From the NCBI RefSeq assembly GCF_001648155.1, contig NZ_CP015199.1, positions 3,667,001 through 3,731,000 of the forward strand: a DNA stretch of 64,000 nt, in the 5' to 3' direction. Of this stretch, positions 17,190-26,256 are shown one piece after another. The translations under genes were made by a program, and so were the position numbers. Source of the DNA: Chryseobacterium glaciei. Its GTDB lineage: Bacteria; Bacteroidota; Bacteroidia; Flavobacteriales; Weeksellaceae. How positions within the stretch are numbered: position 1 is the stretch's first letter; each line of letters starts with the position of its first letter. The notes beneath the pieces were generated by a model, which was given only the letters and a program-made list of their open reading frames with translations, was not told the origin of the DNA and did no database searches.

Positions 17190-20165
17190 ATGAATGCCAA
17201 ATTAGATAATGTAACAACCCAATATAGAAAGTTCAACGTAAATCAAGCGTTAACAGAAGGGCAATTAAACGAATTTATAGACTATTTCGAAGATCAGGAC
17301 AGGCTATCAAGAACTCGTCTGAGCGGCGTGGGTGTAGTATGTGGTTTTAGATCTGAGTACGTAGATTTTATCTTACAGCCTGAAGTTTCAAGGGAAAAAG
17401 AATCTAAACCTGGAGACTTAGATCTTGAAAATCCCCTTCAGACTATTATGATTACACAGGGTGCCGGGGTTACCACAGACGGAGACTTAATAACGCTGCG
17501 CCAAAAAGAAGATAGTCCTTCAGAAGTTACTATAGACTTCGAAGTTAAAAATTATAGATATTATAAAAATTATATTGATAAGGTCGGATATGAATATTTT
17601 CGTATTGGAGGTAATCAAATCCCTCTTGTGGAATTGTTTACAGAAAAGGAATTAAAAGCTGCCGGTGCTAATATTGCAGACTATAAACCAGTAAGCGACA
17701 TCGGTAATATAAACGATAAAATTATAATTTTATATTTAGAAAGTTATTCAAACGAGGAGTCACCTTGTGAAGATGCTGATTGTGATAACACCGGAGCAGA
17801 GCAAGTGTCTAATCTTAAAGTGCTTTTAGCAGATTCAGCGTCTGTTTCAGCTCTTATTGCAAGAGGCGATGCAAAAGATACTATCTATAAGGCTCACAAT
17901 GCTTATGAAGAACTTTTTGATCATTTACCTAAAGTAGAGGCAAAAAGAGTTATTCTGGATGCTGATACTACATCAGCGTCGAAATTAAAAACAAAATTTA
18001 GGGATGCTAGTGATGCGGTTGCAGAATTAAGCGATGGTTTTAATGCAATTGCAAGTAATTTTAACGTAAGTGTAAACCTTGGCGGGCAATCACTTACAGA
18101 TAAATTGACTTCTTTATTGCTTCCGACAATACCGTCAAGATTAGAAGATTATCAATACCGATATGATTTGCTAAAAGATTTAGTAGATACATACAATGAG
18201 ATTAAAGGCTTGATTTTACATCTAAATTTTGAGTGTTGTCCAGGGATAGCTTCATTCCCTAAACACCTTATGTTAGGGGCTGTCGGAACAACACTAGAAT
18301 TAGGAAAATATGTGCCTTTCCGTCATGGTTTTTATAATTCACCTATAACCACAAATGATGATGAGAATTACGAAAAAGTAGTAATGCTTGCCAATCGTTT
18401 TGTACAGAAATTAAATGGATTTCAATCATACCTCGGACCTATTAAAATTACCCCTTCTAATCTTTATGTAAGATTGGGTGATAAAGCAATCCCGTACTAC
18501 TACAATGTAGATAAACCATTATTGACTCAATGGAACTTTGAAAAAACAAAAACCGATAGAGAAACCTACAATTTAAGCTATCATACAACCAATTTGGCCG
18601 GAGAAAACTTTGTTCAAGATCCATTGAATTATAATATTGACAACAACGACTTCTACAGAGTTGAAGGTCATTTAGGATTACCTTACAAAACAGCCTTACA
18701 AAATATCAACGATCTGAAAACAAAATACGGATTAGCTTTTGATGTCATTGCGTTGGTTTTACAGAAAGGTGAAAAACCTGGTGGCGATGTTCCAAGAGAG
18801 AAAACGGTATCAATTGATGATTTAAGAAAACAATTGGTGTCGATTTCTAGTGACATCAGTAACAAAAAAAATGATTCACAAAGTACTTTACTAAACATAT
18901 CTAAATTAGATGAAAAGTTAAGATTATTAAACCAGGCTGAATTCTCAAAAGAAGGATCGCCAGACGGTGTAAATGTTGTAAAACAAGATCCTAAAAAAGA
19001 CGATGTTGTAAGCGAGCTTTTAAGCGAATTTTTAGAAAGAAAATCGGGCTTAGAGCATGTGGCTGGTGTAGAACCGGGTGGAACTTTTGTTTTAATTTAC
19101 GAATCAGAAACAAATAACCAGGTTTTGGCAGATTTCTCATTGCCTTACTTATGTTGTTCTAAAAAAGAACCGGTCTCCCTTATATTGCCAAGCGCTAAGC
19201 TATGTCAAAAAGATGCTCCGATTGCTATGACAGTCATTCCGCCAAACGGAGAAGTAAAAGCATTTGTAAATGGTGTTCAGGTACCGGCAATTACACAATC
19301 TGCAGGTCAGAGTTACTTTGATCCAGGTTTAGTTACTTCAAGTTATTTGGAGCAGACAATTACCTTTACTGTTAATGATGATTTTGTAGAGACTCAAATG
19401 GTTGTACACAAAAATCCGGAAATCGTATCTGTATTATCTGGTACGGTAACTTATGAGGCTCCTACGACAAATCCGGATACAACAAATCCAGATGCAAAAG
19501 TTGAATTTGATGTAGTTGGAAACCTTGCAGGTTTTACGTTTACATGGAATTTTGATGATGGTACCCAGATCATACCTAACGAAGCACCGACTAATAAGAA
19601 AATTCATGTTTACAAACTAACTGCAGGGCAGGAAGATACTTTCAACCCAACACTTACGGTAACCAATAGTAACGGATGTAGTACGGTTTATAGATTAGCA
19701 CCATTAAAGTTAACTGGACAATCTACGATTGCTTGTTTAACAGGTATGAGGATTCTTATTCAGTATATCCATGCAAAGGAAAATGGAAATCATACTTGTA
19801 ATGCAGCAGTGTTTAATTTAAAAGGAAACGGATTAATTATAGGAGGTAATCCAAATGGAAATGTTTTCTTAAATAATGCGGGAGGCCCAGATGATAAACT
19901 GAATTATCCTGACAATTATCCACCAAATTATACAGGATTTGATAGAGCGAGTGAAATTATTATTAATCAGGATGAAGCACAGCAAATCGCAGCATTATCC
20001 CCAGACGGATTTATATCATTCTCTCTTGAATGTGCATTGGGTTACTGTCATACCGGGGTTGCCTGGACTCAGATATTCCTTGCTGATAGTCAGGTTCCGA
20101 TTTATGATGATTATCCAGAGAATAATTTCTTATCAATTAACCCTTGTACAGGTGATACAAGATAA
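17190..20165 (+). CDS. eCIS-associated PKD-domain protein A
   Basis: This 991-residue protein directly follows the baseplate genes. Its N-terminus TQYRKFNVNQALTEGQLNEF-IDYFEDQDRLSR and the motif CEDADCDN recur in the paralogue at 20270. So do FPKHLMLG, a HRHGFYNSP-like stretch, EHVAGVEPGGTFVLIYES and LPYLCC. Near residues 765-840 an Ig-like PKD fold is visible (FTFTWNFDDGTQ). No signal peptide or membrane segment is seen, which suits a particle component rather than a secreted adhesin. The function is unknown. A plate-tail or fibre-platform role is possible, and one of the pair might supply the missing tape-measure function, but neither is shown. Confidence 0.7.
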   Translation: MNAKLDNVTTQYRKFNVNQALTEGQLNEFIDYFEDQDRLSRTRLSGVGVVCGFRSEYVDFILQPEVSREKESKPGDLDLENPLQTIMITQGAGVTTDGDLITLRQKEDSPSEVTIDFEVKNYRYYKNYIDKVGYEYFRIGGNQIPLVELFTEKELKAAGANIADYKPVSDIGNINDKIIILYLESYSNEESPCEDADCDNTGAEQVSNLKVLLADSASVSALIARGDAKDTIYKAHNAYEELFDHLPKVEAKRVILDADTTSASKLKTKFRDASDAVAELSDGFNAIASNFNVSVNLGGQSLTDKLTSLLLPTIPSRLEDYQYRYDLLKDLVDTYNEIKGLILHLNFECCPGIASFPKHLMLGAVGTTLELGKYVPFRHGFYNSPITTNDDENYEKVVMLANRFVQKLNGFQSYLGPIKITPSNLYVRLGDKAIPYYYNVDKPLLTQWNFEKTKTDRETYNLSYHTTNLAGENFVQDPLNYNIDNNDFYRVEGHLGLPYKTALQNINDLKTKYGLAFDVIALVLQKGEKPGGDVPREKTVSIDDLRKQLVSISSDISNKKNDSQSTLLNISKLDEKLRLLNQAEFSKEGSPDGVNVVKQDPKKDDVVSELLSEFLERKSGLEHVAGVEPGGTFVLIYESETNNQVLADFSLPYLCCSKKEPVSLILPSAKLCQKDAPIAMTVIPPNGEVKAFVNGVQVPAITQSAGQSYFDPGLVTSSYLEQTITFTVNDDFVETQMVVHKNPEIVSVLSGTVTYEAPTTNPDTTNPDAKVEFDVVGNLAGFTFTWNFDDGTQIIPNEAPTNKKIHVYKLTAGQEDTFNPTLTVTNSNGCSTVYRLAPLKLTGQSTIACLTGMRILIQYIHAKENGNHTCNAAVFNLKGNGLIIGGNPNGNVFLNNAGGPDDKLNYPDNYPPNYTGFDRASEIIINQDEAQQIAALSPDGFISFSLECALGYCHTGVAWTQIFLADSQVPIYDDYPENNFLSINPCTGDTR

Positions 20166-20196
20166 TAATTCGATAAAGGAGAAATAGTTTAATAAT

Positions 20197-20234
20197 AACT
20201 CCATAGGCAGAAATACTGTCTATGGAGTTTATTA
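20197..20234 (+). terminator. hairpin terminator after PKD protein A
   Basis: Arms AACTCCATAGGCAG (20197-20210) and CTGTCTATGGAGTT (20216-20229) pair with one G-T mismatch around AAATA, followed by TATTAA. It probably reduces read-through between the two PKD-type genes. Confidence 0.6.
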
Positions 20235-20269
20235 AACTGTCTTAATAAATCATTAAAAAATTAACAATA

Positions 20270-22909
20270 ATGAATAATCAATTAAGTAATATATCAACTC
20301 AATATCGCAAATTCAGTAAAGGACAATATATAGAACATACCCAGTTCAACGAGTTTTTGGATTTTTTTGAAGATCAGGACCGTTTGTCTAGATTGCTGCT
20401 GCAAGGAGTAGGTGTTGTATGTGGTCTCAAGCCAAATCTTATGTATACAAATAAGATTTTGAGTAGTATACAGCTTTCTCAGGGAGCAGCACTAACAACC
20501 GACGGCGATTTACTAACCTTGAATAATACAAGTGCGGTGAGTGGAGATTTGTATGTAAGTGATCTAAAAACCATTAACATAGAAAGTAAAAATTATACAC
20601 ATTTTAAAGTGTATGATAATTTTAAGGTAAAATATCCGTCATTTTATGATGATGACAAAAAACAGATTGAACTTTGGGAGTTAGCAACTGCTCAGGAAGC
20701 AAATTCTGATTTTCAACCCATTAGTAATCTTTCAGATGTAGAAAACAAATATTTGTTGCTGTATTTAGAGGATTACGAAAAAGAAGTTAAGCCTTGTAGA
20801 GGAGTTGATTGTGATAATCATGGAATCCAACAAATTAGAAATCTTAAAGTATTAGTTACCACGGCACAAGGAATTATTAATATTCTTGGAGATGATAGTG
20901 TTCTACCTCTACCGGATCCTATAGATGGTAGTATTACGCCAAATAGAAAAGATCGTATTCAGCCTCATCCTTTGTTTATAGAAGATATATTGAGAGCTGA
21001 AAAACAAGAGCGAGTTATTGTAGAACGACTTATTTTAGAGAAAGGAGTTGATGCAAAATTTTCTTCTTCTGATGTAAAAGGTTTGTACTCTGCTGCTTTA
21101 GAAACAAATAGTTATGGTGAGATTGTTTTTGAAAGAATCAATGCAATCTCTCAAATAATGGGACTTACAATTGTTGGCCATCAGGGCTTTAAAAGTGCAT
21201 TAGAATATTGTCTTACACAGACAACAGGTTTTCAGTATGCTTATGATGTCGTAAAAGATTTAATGGATACCTATTTTGAAATTATAAAATTGCTTCCTAA
21301 ATCCTTTACTAAAGGCTTTCCGGATTTGAATTCTTTTCCCAAACACATTATGCTTGGAAAATTGGTGTCGAATACCCAATTAGATTCATTTAGACATCAG
21401 TTTTATAATTCGCCTGTTTTAGATGATGAAAAAGCAACAGAAAGAGTTAAAGCATTAATTAATCGCTTTCATCAACAGGCGCAGAATTTTAGGTATTCCA
21501 GTAGTTTTGAAGATGAGGCGCAAATTAAAATCACTCCATCTCAAAAACTAAATCCTCTTAGTAATAAAGCGGTTCCTTTTTACTACCAGATTACAAAAGA
21601 ACTTTTGAAAACGTGGAATTTTGATAAAACAAGCAATCGATCATTTGGAGATAATTTAGGATATGCTATCAATTTCTTTACCCCGAATACACAGATACAG
21701 GATGATTCTTTACATTTTAATATAGATAAAAATTCGTTTTATAATATAGAAGGACATCAGGGGATGGATTACCAAATGGCCTTTGAACAAATAAAGAAAA
21801 TCAAAGATGAGCTGCAGCTTGGATTTGATATTATGGTTTTGTCTTTAGAGGATTTAGTAGATAATAAAGACCTTTATAAAGCGTACTTCAATGAATACTT
21901 AGAAAAACATCCTGGATTAGAACATAAACGTGGAGCTGAGCGAGGAGGTACGTTTGTCATTGTCTATGAATCATTAGAAAACCCAAAGGTTTTTGCGGAT
22001 TTTTCACTTCCATACATCTGTTGTACACCAAAAATTGAAGCCGATTTAAGTTTGCCAAATACTGTTATTTGTGCTGAGGCTAGCCGTATACCTTTTAAAG
22101 TGCTTCCTCTAGGTGGTGTTGTAAAAGCTGTTGTCGATTCAGAATTGAATGGAGTAGAAATAATTGATGGAAAATATTTCTTTAATCCAAAATTAGTAAG
22201 CGATGATCTGCATGGTCAGGTAATTACCTTTACAGTAAACGGAAAGCCAACCAACTGTAGGATTAAAGTTATTGCAGAGCCTAAAGTAAAAGTGGTGGTT
22301 GATTATGTCTTCTATCCTGAAGGTAACTCAATAGCAACAACTGTAAACTTTATCGTTTCCGCAGAAAATGGACAAGATATTACGGACTATACGTATAGCT
22401 GGAATTTCTGGGATAATGATAGTTGGGTTACTCTGCAACCTGATTCTAAAGGATATGTTAAATATACTTTATACAATGTGGTTCCAACAAGAATTCCAAC
22501 AATAAAGGTAAAAGTGAATGGTGGTGGATGTACTCAGGATATAGAGATAAGAGATTGGTATGATGTTCCTCTTGTGCCTTCTGTTGCAATAAAAAGTATC
22601 AGATTCTCAGATGTAAATTGTTGCCAATATACCATTCCTACTGTTACGGCTAAGGCAATGGGGCCTACAAGTGTTGGGTTAAAGGATGTTTTTTTTAAAT
22701 TAAATGGCGAAGCTCAAGGGCCATCATCACTTATCTATTCATGGGCAAAATTAAAAGGTCCAATAGTAACGCTTACCGGAGTTAATACACTTGATCTTCA
22801 AGTTGATGATTTAGTGGTTGGAGAATATGAATTTCAACTTACAGCTGTGGATGTTGATAGCGGAGCATTTGCTAAATCTGACATATTGTTCGTAAACGTA
22901 TATCGTTAA
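20270..22909 (+). CDS. eCIS-associated PKD-domain protein B (paralogue of A)
   Basis: This 879-residue paralogue of the 17190 product shares the YRKF...QFNEF-FFEDQDRLSR start, CRGVDCDN, FPKHIMLG, EHKRGAERGGTFVIVYES and LPYICC. It carries PKD/Ig-like modules near the C-terminus (DYTYSWNFWDND and SLIYSWAKLKGP). It is shorter mainly because two hydrophilic segments of A are absent. The gene is flanked by hairpins on both sides, so it may be a separately tuned transcription unit. The function is not recognised. Confidence 0.68.
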   Translation: MNNQLSNISTQYRKFSKGQYIEHTQFNEFLDFFEDQDRLSRLLLQGVGVVCGLKPNLMYTNKILSSIQLSQGAALTTDGDLLTLNNTSAVSGDLYVSDLKTINIESKNYTHFKVYDNFKVKYPSFYDDDKKQIELWELATAQEANSDFQPISNLSDVENKYLLLYLEDYEKEVKPCRGVDCDNHGIQQIRNLKVLVTTAQGIINILGDDSVLPLPDPIDGSITPNRKDRIQPHPLFIEDILRAEKQERVIVERLILEKGVDAKFSSSDVKGLYSAALETNSYGEIVFERINAISQIMGLTIVGHQGFKSALEYCLTQTTGFQYAYDVVKDLMDTYFEIIKLLPKSFTKGFPDLNSFPKHIMLGKLVSNTQLDSFRHQFYNSPVLDDEKATERVKALINRFHQQAQNFRYSSSFEDEAQIKITPSQKLNPLSNKAVPFYYQITKELLKTWNFDKTSNRSFGDNLGYAINFFTPNTQIQDDSLHFNIDKNSFYNIEGHQGMDYQMAFEQIKKIKDELQLGFDIMVLSLEDLVDNKDLYKAYFNEYLEKHPGLEHKRGAERGGTFVIVYESLENPKVFADFSLPYICCTPKIEADLSLPNTVICAEASRIPFKVLPLGGVVKAVVDSELNGVEIIDGKYFFNPKLVSDDLHGQVITFTVNGKPTNCRIKVIAEPKVKVVVDYVFYPEGNSIATTVNFIVSAENGQDITDYTYSWNFWDNDSWVTLQPDSKGYVKYTLYNVVPTRIPTIKVKVNGGGCTQDIEIRDWYDVPLVPSVAIKSIRFSDVNCCQYTIPTVTAKAMGPTSVGLKDVFFKLNGEAQGPSSLIYSWAKLKGPIVTLTGVNTLDLQVDDLVVGEYEFQLTAVDVDSGAFAKSDILFVNVYR

Positions 22910-22939
22910 GGCTAATTAAAATTTTGTGTGATACATATT

Positions 22940-22980
22940 GTAAAGGGATGATTTGTAAACTAAAGAATCATCCCTTTTAC
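22940..22980 (+). terminator. hairpin terminator after PKD protein B
   Basis: GTAAAGGGATGATT (22940-22953) pairs with AATCATCCCTTTTAC (22966-22980) with one bulged T and a 12-nt loop. It stands between the 879-residue gene and the Ig-like gene. Confidence 0.6.
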
Positions 22981-23018
22981 ATCAATTAACTAATAAAATA
23001 ACAATAAAAAATAATATA

Positions 23019-23978
23019 ATGGAAGCAGCAAAATGCAATGTTTTATTAAAACTAGAGTATGATTATACTCCTTCGGTTCCTATTACATCTTCAACTGCAG
23101 TCTATAAATATAGAATCAAAAATTCTATGAGTCCGTATACTGAACTTGCTAAGAACCCGGCACCCATGAGTGAAGAAGAGGTGTCTCTTCCTGACATTCA
23201 ATCTGCCGGTGAATATGAGCTAAAAGTAGAATTAGCTGTAAATGGAGCTACTGATGAGGAAACATTTTTTTTTCAAGTAGACAAGTGTGATGTATCATTT
23301 TGTAAGGATCCGTCTATTGAAAAAGTATATTTGGGTGTGAATGATCAAATAATAATGGATTATACAGTAGATGAGACAGATCTTAATGCAGTAGAATATC
23401 AAATAGCTACAGATAGTCAATTTCATAATATTATTCATTTTAGGGTACTTTTAAAAAGTGATTACAAGCCCACTGAATATATTGAAATGAATGATGGAAC
23501 CATTATTAATGAGACTAAATTATTCATTAGAGCAAGAAAACACTGTTCTCCATCTGGAGTTTCAGTTTGGTCAAATGTAGTTGAGTTTACATCTGGGAAA
23601 TGGGGTAATCTGCCAGTTCTTTATCCTTTTGATTTTGCCTATTGTGTGTCGGGGAAATTTGAAGGTAAGGATCCAAGGGATATTGGTGAGGGCAGTATTT
23701 GTCAGTCAAGTAATAATCCATTTGCGAGAAAGGTATATCTTACTACACCTGTTCCTGAAATAGGGAGTTTTATTTATAATAGATACGTTACACCAGCAAG
23801 GCCTGCAGTAAAAGGAGATCTATTGGATTTTGATGGAGTAAATTCAGGTTTCAATGAATATGGACTAAGATGGATTAGATTTGAAAAAGATGGCATTAAC
23901 CCAACTGTAATTTATGATGTAGAGCCAACCACTGGCGAAATTGTTAATATTTCTTTACGTTATAATTGTAATTTCTAA
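23019..23978 (+). CDS. Ig/Fn3-like hypothetical eCIS accessory protein
   Basis: This 319-residue protein has no signal peptide. Two beta-sandwich-like stretches are visible: residues about 1-85 (strands EYELKVELAVNG, EETFFFQVD) and about 95-190 (VEYQIATDSQFHNI ... LFIRARKHCSPSGVSVWSNVVEF), the latter Fn3-like. Scattered Cys residues lie in CDVSFCKDPS and YPFDFAYCVSG. It is the last + strand gene before the regulator and shares its terminator with it. The function is unknown; an accessory surface or fibre-platform protein is a guess. Confidence 0.6.
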   Translation: MEAAKCNVLLKLEYDYTPSVPITSSTAVYKYRIKNSMSPYTELAKNPAPMSEEEVSLPDIQSAGEYELKVELAVNGATDEETFFFQVDKCDVSFCKDPSIEKVYLGVNDQIIMDYTVDETDLNAVEYQIATDSQFHNIIHFRVLLKSDYKPTEYIEMNDGTIINETKLFIRARKHCSPSGVSVWSNVVEFTSGKWGNLPVLYPFDFAYCVSGKFEGKDPRDIGEGSICQSSNNPFARKVYLTTPVPEIGSFIYNRYVTPARPAVKGDLLDFDGVNSGFNEYGLRWIRFEKDGINPTVIYDVEPTTGEIVNISLRYNCNF

Positions 23979-23999
23979 TTCTACTCATCTAAAATAACT

Positions 24000-24030
24000 A
24001 ATAAAATCCTCATTCATTGAGGATTTTATT
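24000..24030. terminator. bidirectional terminator
   Basis: AATAAAATCCTCA (24000-24012) and TGAGGATTTTATT (24018-24030) form a perfect 13-bp stem with a 5-nt loop. The stem is A/T-rich at its base on both strands, so it can serve both the Ig-like gene and the convergent regulator gene. Confidence 0.85.
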
Positions 24031-24050
24031 CAGTCAAGCAGTTTTTTTAA

Positions 24051-24713
24051 TTATCTTCTATTGTTTTTACGTCTTGTACTTATAATATTGAAAAGTTTCG
24101 CAACATCCTCCAAGTGGATTTCGAAATCATCGTAATATTCATTTAGAGAATGAAGGGTGATAATGCCTCTCTCAACATCGTGGTTGACGATTCTCTTTAC
24201 CAAAATTCCCTTCTCTTTGTGAACGATTACAAAATCCCACTTGTCGTAATGCAGTTTGCTCATCCAATAATCTTGTCTGATGTTTCTGCATAAAATAATG
24301 TCGCCTTCCAGATAGCTTTCGTACGATCCGTTGTCCATGCTGTCTCCTTTTACTTCAAAACACATGTATTCGCCTCGGTGCTCTATATCGTCAGTAAAAG
24401 GAATCGTTGGTAAGCTTTCTATATACTCTTCATCTGCAAAACTATGTAAATAACCGGCTTGTGCATATTGATTTGCAAGCGGAACATTCATAATTTTTAA
24501 ATTTGAAAAAACAACAGGAGATGCACTGTCATTTAGCTTCTTTTCTTGTTCCTCCAGTAAATTGGTTATAAAATAAGCAGTCGTTTCGGGTATTTTTCGT
24601 TCGCCTTTTTCCCAATATTGTACGGCTCTGGTGCCAACACCTATAGATTTTGCTATATCAGCCTGCTTCATTTTTAGTTTCTTTCGGATTTCTTTGAATT
24701 CTAAATAGTTCAT
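24051..24713 (-). CDS. XRE-S24 LexA/CI-like transcriptional repressor
   Basis: The start is placed at the ATG at 24713 (220 residues), because the upstream in-frame extension runs through the operator region and is not protein-like. Residues about 4-55 are an XRE helix-turn-helix (KQADIAKSIGVGTRAVQYWE). Residues about 80-210 are a peptidase S24 domain with a probable Ala86-Gly87 self-cleavage site (QAGY), nucleophile Ser125 (KGDSM) and Lys173 (LVKRIV), the LexA arrangement. Such repressors self-cleave when RecA is activated. It is likely to control itself and, by inference, parts of the eCIS/lysis locus. Two matching operators lie just upstream. Confidence 0.85.
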   Translation of the reverse strand: MNYLEFKEIRKKLKMKQADIAKSIGVGTRAVQYWEKGERKIPETTAYFITNLLEEQEKKLNDSASPVVFSNLKIMNVPLANQYAQAGYLHSFADEEYIESLPTIPFTDDIEHRGEYMCFEVKGDSMDNGSYESYLEGDIILCRNIRQDYWMSKLHYDKWDFVIVHKEKGILVKRIVNHDVERGIITLHSLNEYYDDFEIHLEDVAKLFNIISTRRKNNRR

Positions 24714-24746
24714 TTTGATATGTTTACAGTTGTTTTTTAAAAATAA

Positions 24747-24761
24747 ACGAAAAATATTCGC
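24747..24761. promoter_or_regulatory. operator O2 (ACGAA-N5-TTCGC)
   Basis: ACGAA-N5-TTCGC is one base off the perfect palindrome at 24776-24794. The centres of the two sites are 31 bp apart, about three helical turns. The site lies 34-48 bp upstream of the repressor start codon. Confidence 0.55.
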
Positions 24762-24775
24762 TTTTATATTTAATA

Positions 24776-24794
24776 ATACGAACAATGTTCGTAT
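24776..24794. promoter_or_regulatory. operator O1 (perfect palindrome)
   Basis: ATACGAAC-AAT-GTTCGTAT is a perfect 8-bp inverted repeat with a 3-nt centre, upstream of the repressor gene. This is typical of XRE/S24 operators. A plus-strand TATATTTG (24792-24799), which fits the -7 box, overlaps its edge. On the minus strand TACATTTG at 24831-24824 fits a -7 box for the repressor itself. Confidence 0.65.
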
Positions 24795-24839
24795 ATTTGT
24801 AATGTTGTTAAGATGGAACACTGCAAATGTACAAAATTA

Positions 24840-25601
24840 TATTTATAATTTAATGTCATTTTGATATTTAAATGCTTTGTTTAAACTGTTTTGATTCTTA
24901 TAATCAAAAAGTTAACAAATATTTTGTACAGAGTGAATTTTGAAATTAGATTTTATTTATTTTGTTTTATCCAGCGCTAATTAAAACGAAATGAATTTTT
25001 TAATCTAAAAAAATGCAAAAAATGCGTTTTTTAATTTTAATATTATAGCTTTTTGTGCATGTTGTATAATCTGATTAATGAAAAAAATGCGTTTATTTTT
25101 TTAAGAATAAAAAATAAACCAAAAAATGTAGACTAACACTACTGTTTAGCATATAAAATATCGATTAATTATAGCTATCAGTAAGATTGTTACTACATCC
25201 TAAAGGGAAAACAAATTTTGTGAAATAACCTCACTTATTTTTAAAGATAATTTAAAAGTAAAATACAGTATTGCGTTCTTTTACAACAAATTACGAGAAG
25301 TAAATGCCAGCTGTTTAATTGTTTATAAAACATAGATTTCTTATAAACATCAATAGAGTCATTTACGAAAAAGTAAAATTTAGAAGAAAGAAGCCGGGTA
25401 TCATTTCTATTAGAAAATACCGGATATCAACTTCTGAAAAAATCAAAATTAAATAATCTAATTAGACATCCGTTTAAAGGCTTTAAGTAGGCCTTTAGGG
25501 TTTCTTATTGACCCAATTAAACATAAAAAATTTCAGAAACATGAAAGCTTGTCTAATTTAAAAATAAACTTTTAACCATAAAATAAACTTTTAACCACCA
25601 A
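24840..25601. other. gene-free A/T-rich stretch
   Basis: No convincing gene was found in this roughly 760-bp region between the repressor and the small HTH gene. It is very A/T-rich. A weak inverted pair, CCGGGTAT and ATACCGG, lies near 25395-25425. Another, AAAGGC and GCCTTT, lies near 25475-25497. A long leader or an untranslated RNA reading toward 25602 is possible but unproven. Confidence 0.4.
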
Positions 25602-25760
25602 ATGAAACGTAGTAAAGAATTAGTAGAGAAAAGAAAAGATTTTGTGATTGACTATGTAAAACGTAATCAAGATAAACAGATGAAAGTGATTGTAACCGAG
25701 TTAACAGAAATGTTGTTTTTATCGGAAAGAACGATATATAACATTCTTCTTCAGAGTTAG
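25602..25760 (+). CDS. small helix-turn-helix-like protein
   Basis: This 52-residue protein begins MKRSKELVEKRKDFVIDYVK. Its second half (MKVIVTELTEMLFLSERTIY-NILLQS) reads like a helix-turn-helix in which LSERTIYNIL is the recognition helix. Codon use looks genuine and an A-rich leader precedes the ATG. It lies close to the accessory region and may be a small regulator. No close named family is recognised. Confidence 0.6.
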   Translation: MKRSKELVEKRKDFVIDYVKRNQDKQMKVIVTELTEMLFLSERTIYNILLQS

Positions 25761-25883
25761 TTTGAAAATAGTAAAACAAAATTCAGTTTTTGCATTTATA
25801 ATGCCTTCAATAACTAACCCGATCATATTAATTAAAGAGGTTGTCCTAACATCTTTTTCAAATTTAAGTTTATACATAAAATA

Positions 25884-25966
25884 CTAAGGTGAAACGGTTT
25901 TTGCTTTTTAGTTCTATTGTTTTAGGTGAAACATAAACCTGAAAAAAAGAAACCGTTTGACCTTGG
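25884..25966. ncRNA. possible structured RNA / long inverted repeat
   Basis: The left arm near 25884-25909 (AAGGTGAAACGGTTTTTGC...) pairs imperfectly with the right arm near 25941-25966 (GAAAAAAAGAAACCGTTTGACCTT). An inner pair, AGGT and ACCT, lies in the loop. The structure occupies the 274-bp gap between two small genes. It could be a small RNA, an attenuator or a leftover mobile-element end. Function is unknown. Confidence 0.35.
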
Positions 25967-26034
25967 ATTGTTAGAGAAATCAATTTTAAAAGATTAAAAA
26001 AAAGCAATTGTTCATTTAATAAAACTTAGAAACC

Positions 26035-26196
26035 ATGAAAAAAAAAGAAAAGAAAAAAAAGAAAGAAAAGAAAGAAAAACTGCAAAAGTCTAGCAAAGAC
26101 ATCAGTGATCTTATCGATGAATTAGCTTATGTAAATGAAAGTATTCAAAAAAGCAAAAGGTTTTTAGATGATATGTACATACTGGCTCAAGAATAA
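26035..26196 (+). CDS. small lysine-rich coiled-coil protein
   Basis: This 53-residue protein has an N-terminal block of almost only Lys/Glu (MKKKEKKKKKEKKEK). A predicted helix follows (SKDISDLIDELAYVNESIQK-SKRFLDDMYILAQE). The open frame ends 60 bp before the holin-like gene. The A-rich DNA makes a chance open frame possible, but the second half is not low complexity and has normal amino-acid use. No family is recognised. Confidence 0.45.
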   Translation: MKKKEKKKKKEKKEKLQKSSKDISDLIDELAYVNESIQKSKRFLDDMYILAQE

Positions 26197-26256
26197 TTAA
26201 ACATTTAAAAGCTATGGAAAAATCAAAATTTTTAATAAATAATATATAGGAAAAAA

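Noticed and set aside
24714..24821. N-terminal extension of the repressor (MFHLNNITNI...)
   Set aside because: It runs through both operators and the A/T-rich promoter region and is not protein-like; the HTH starts directly after the internal ATG.
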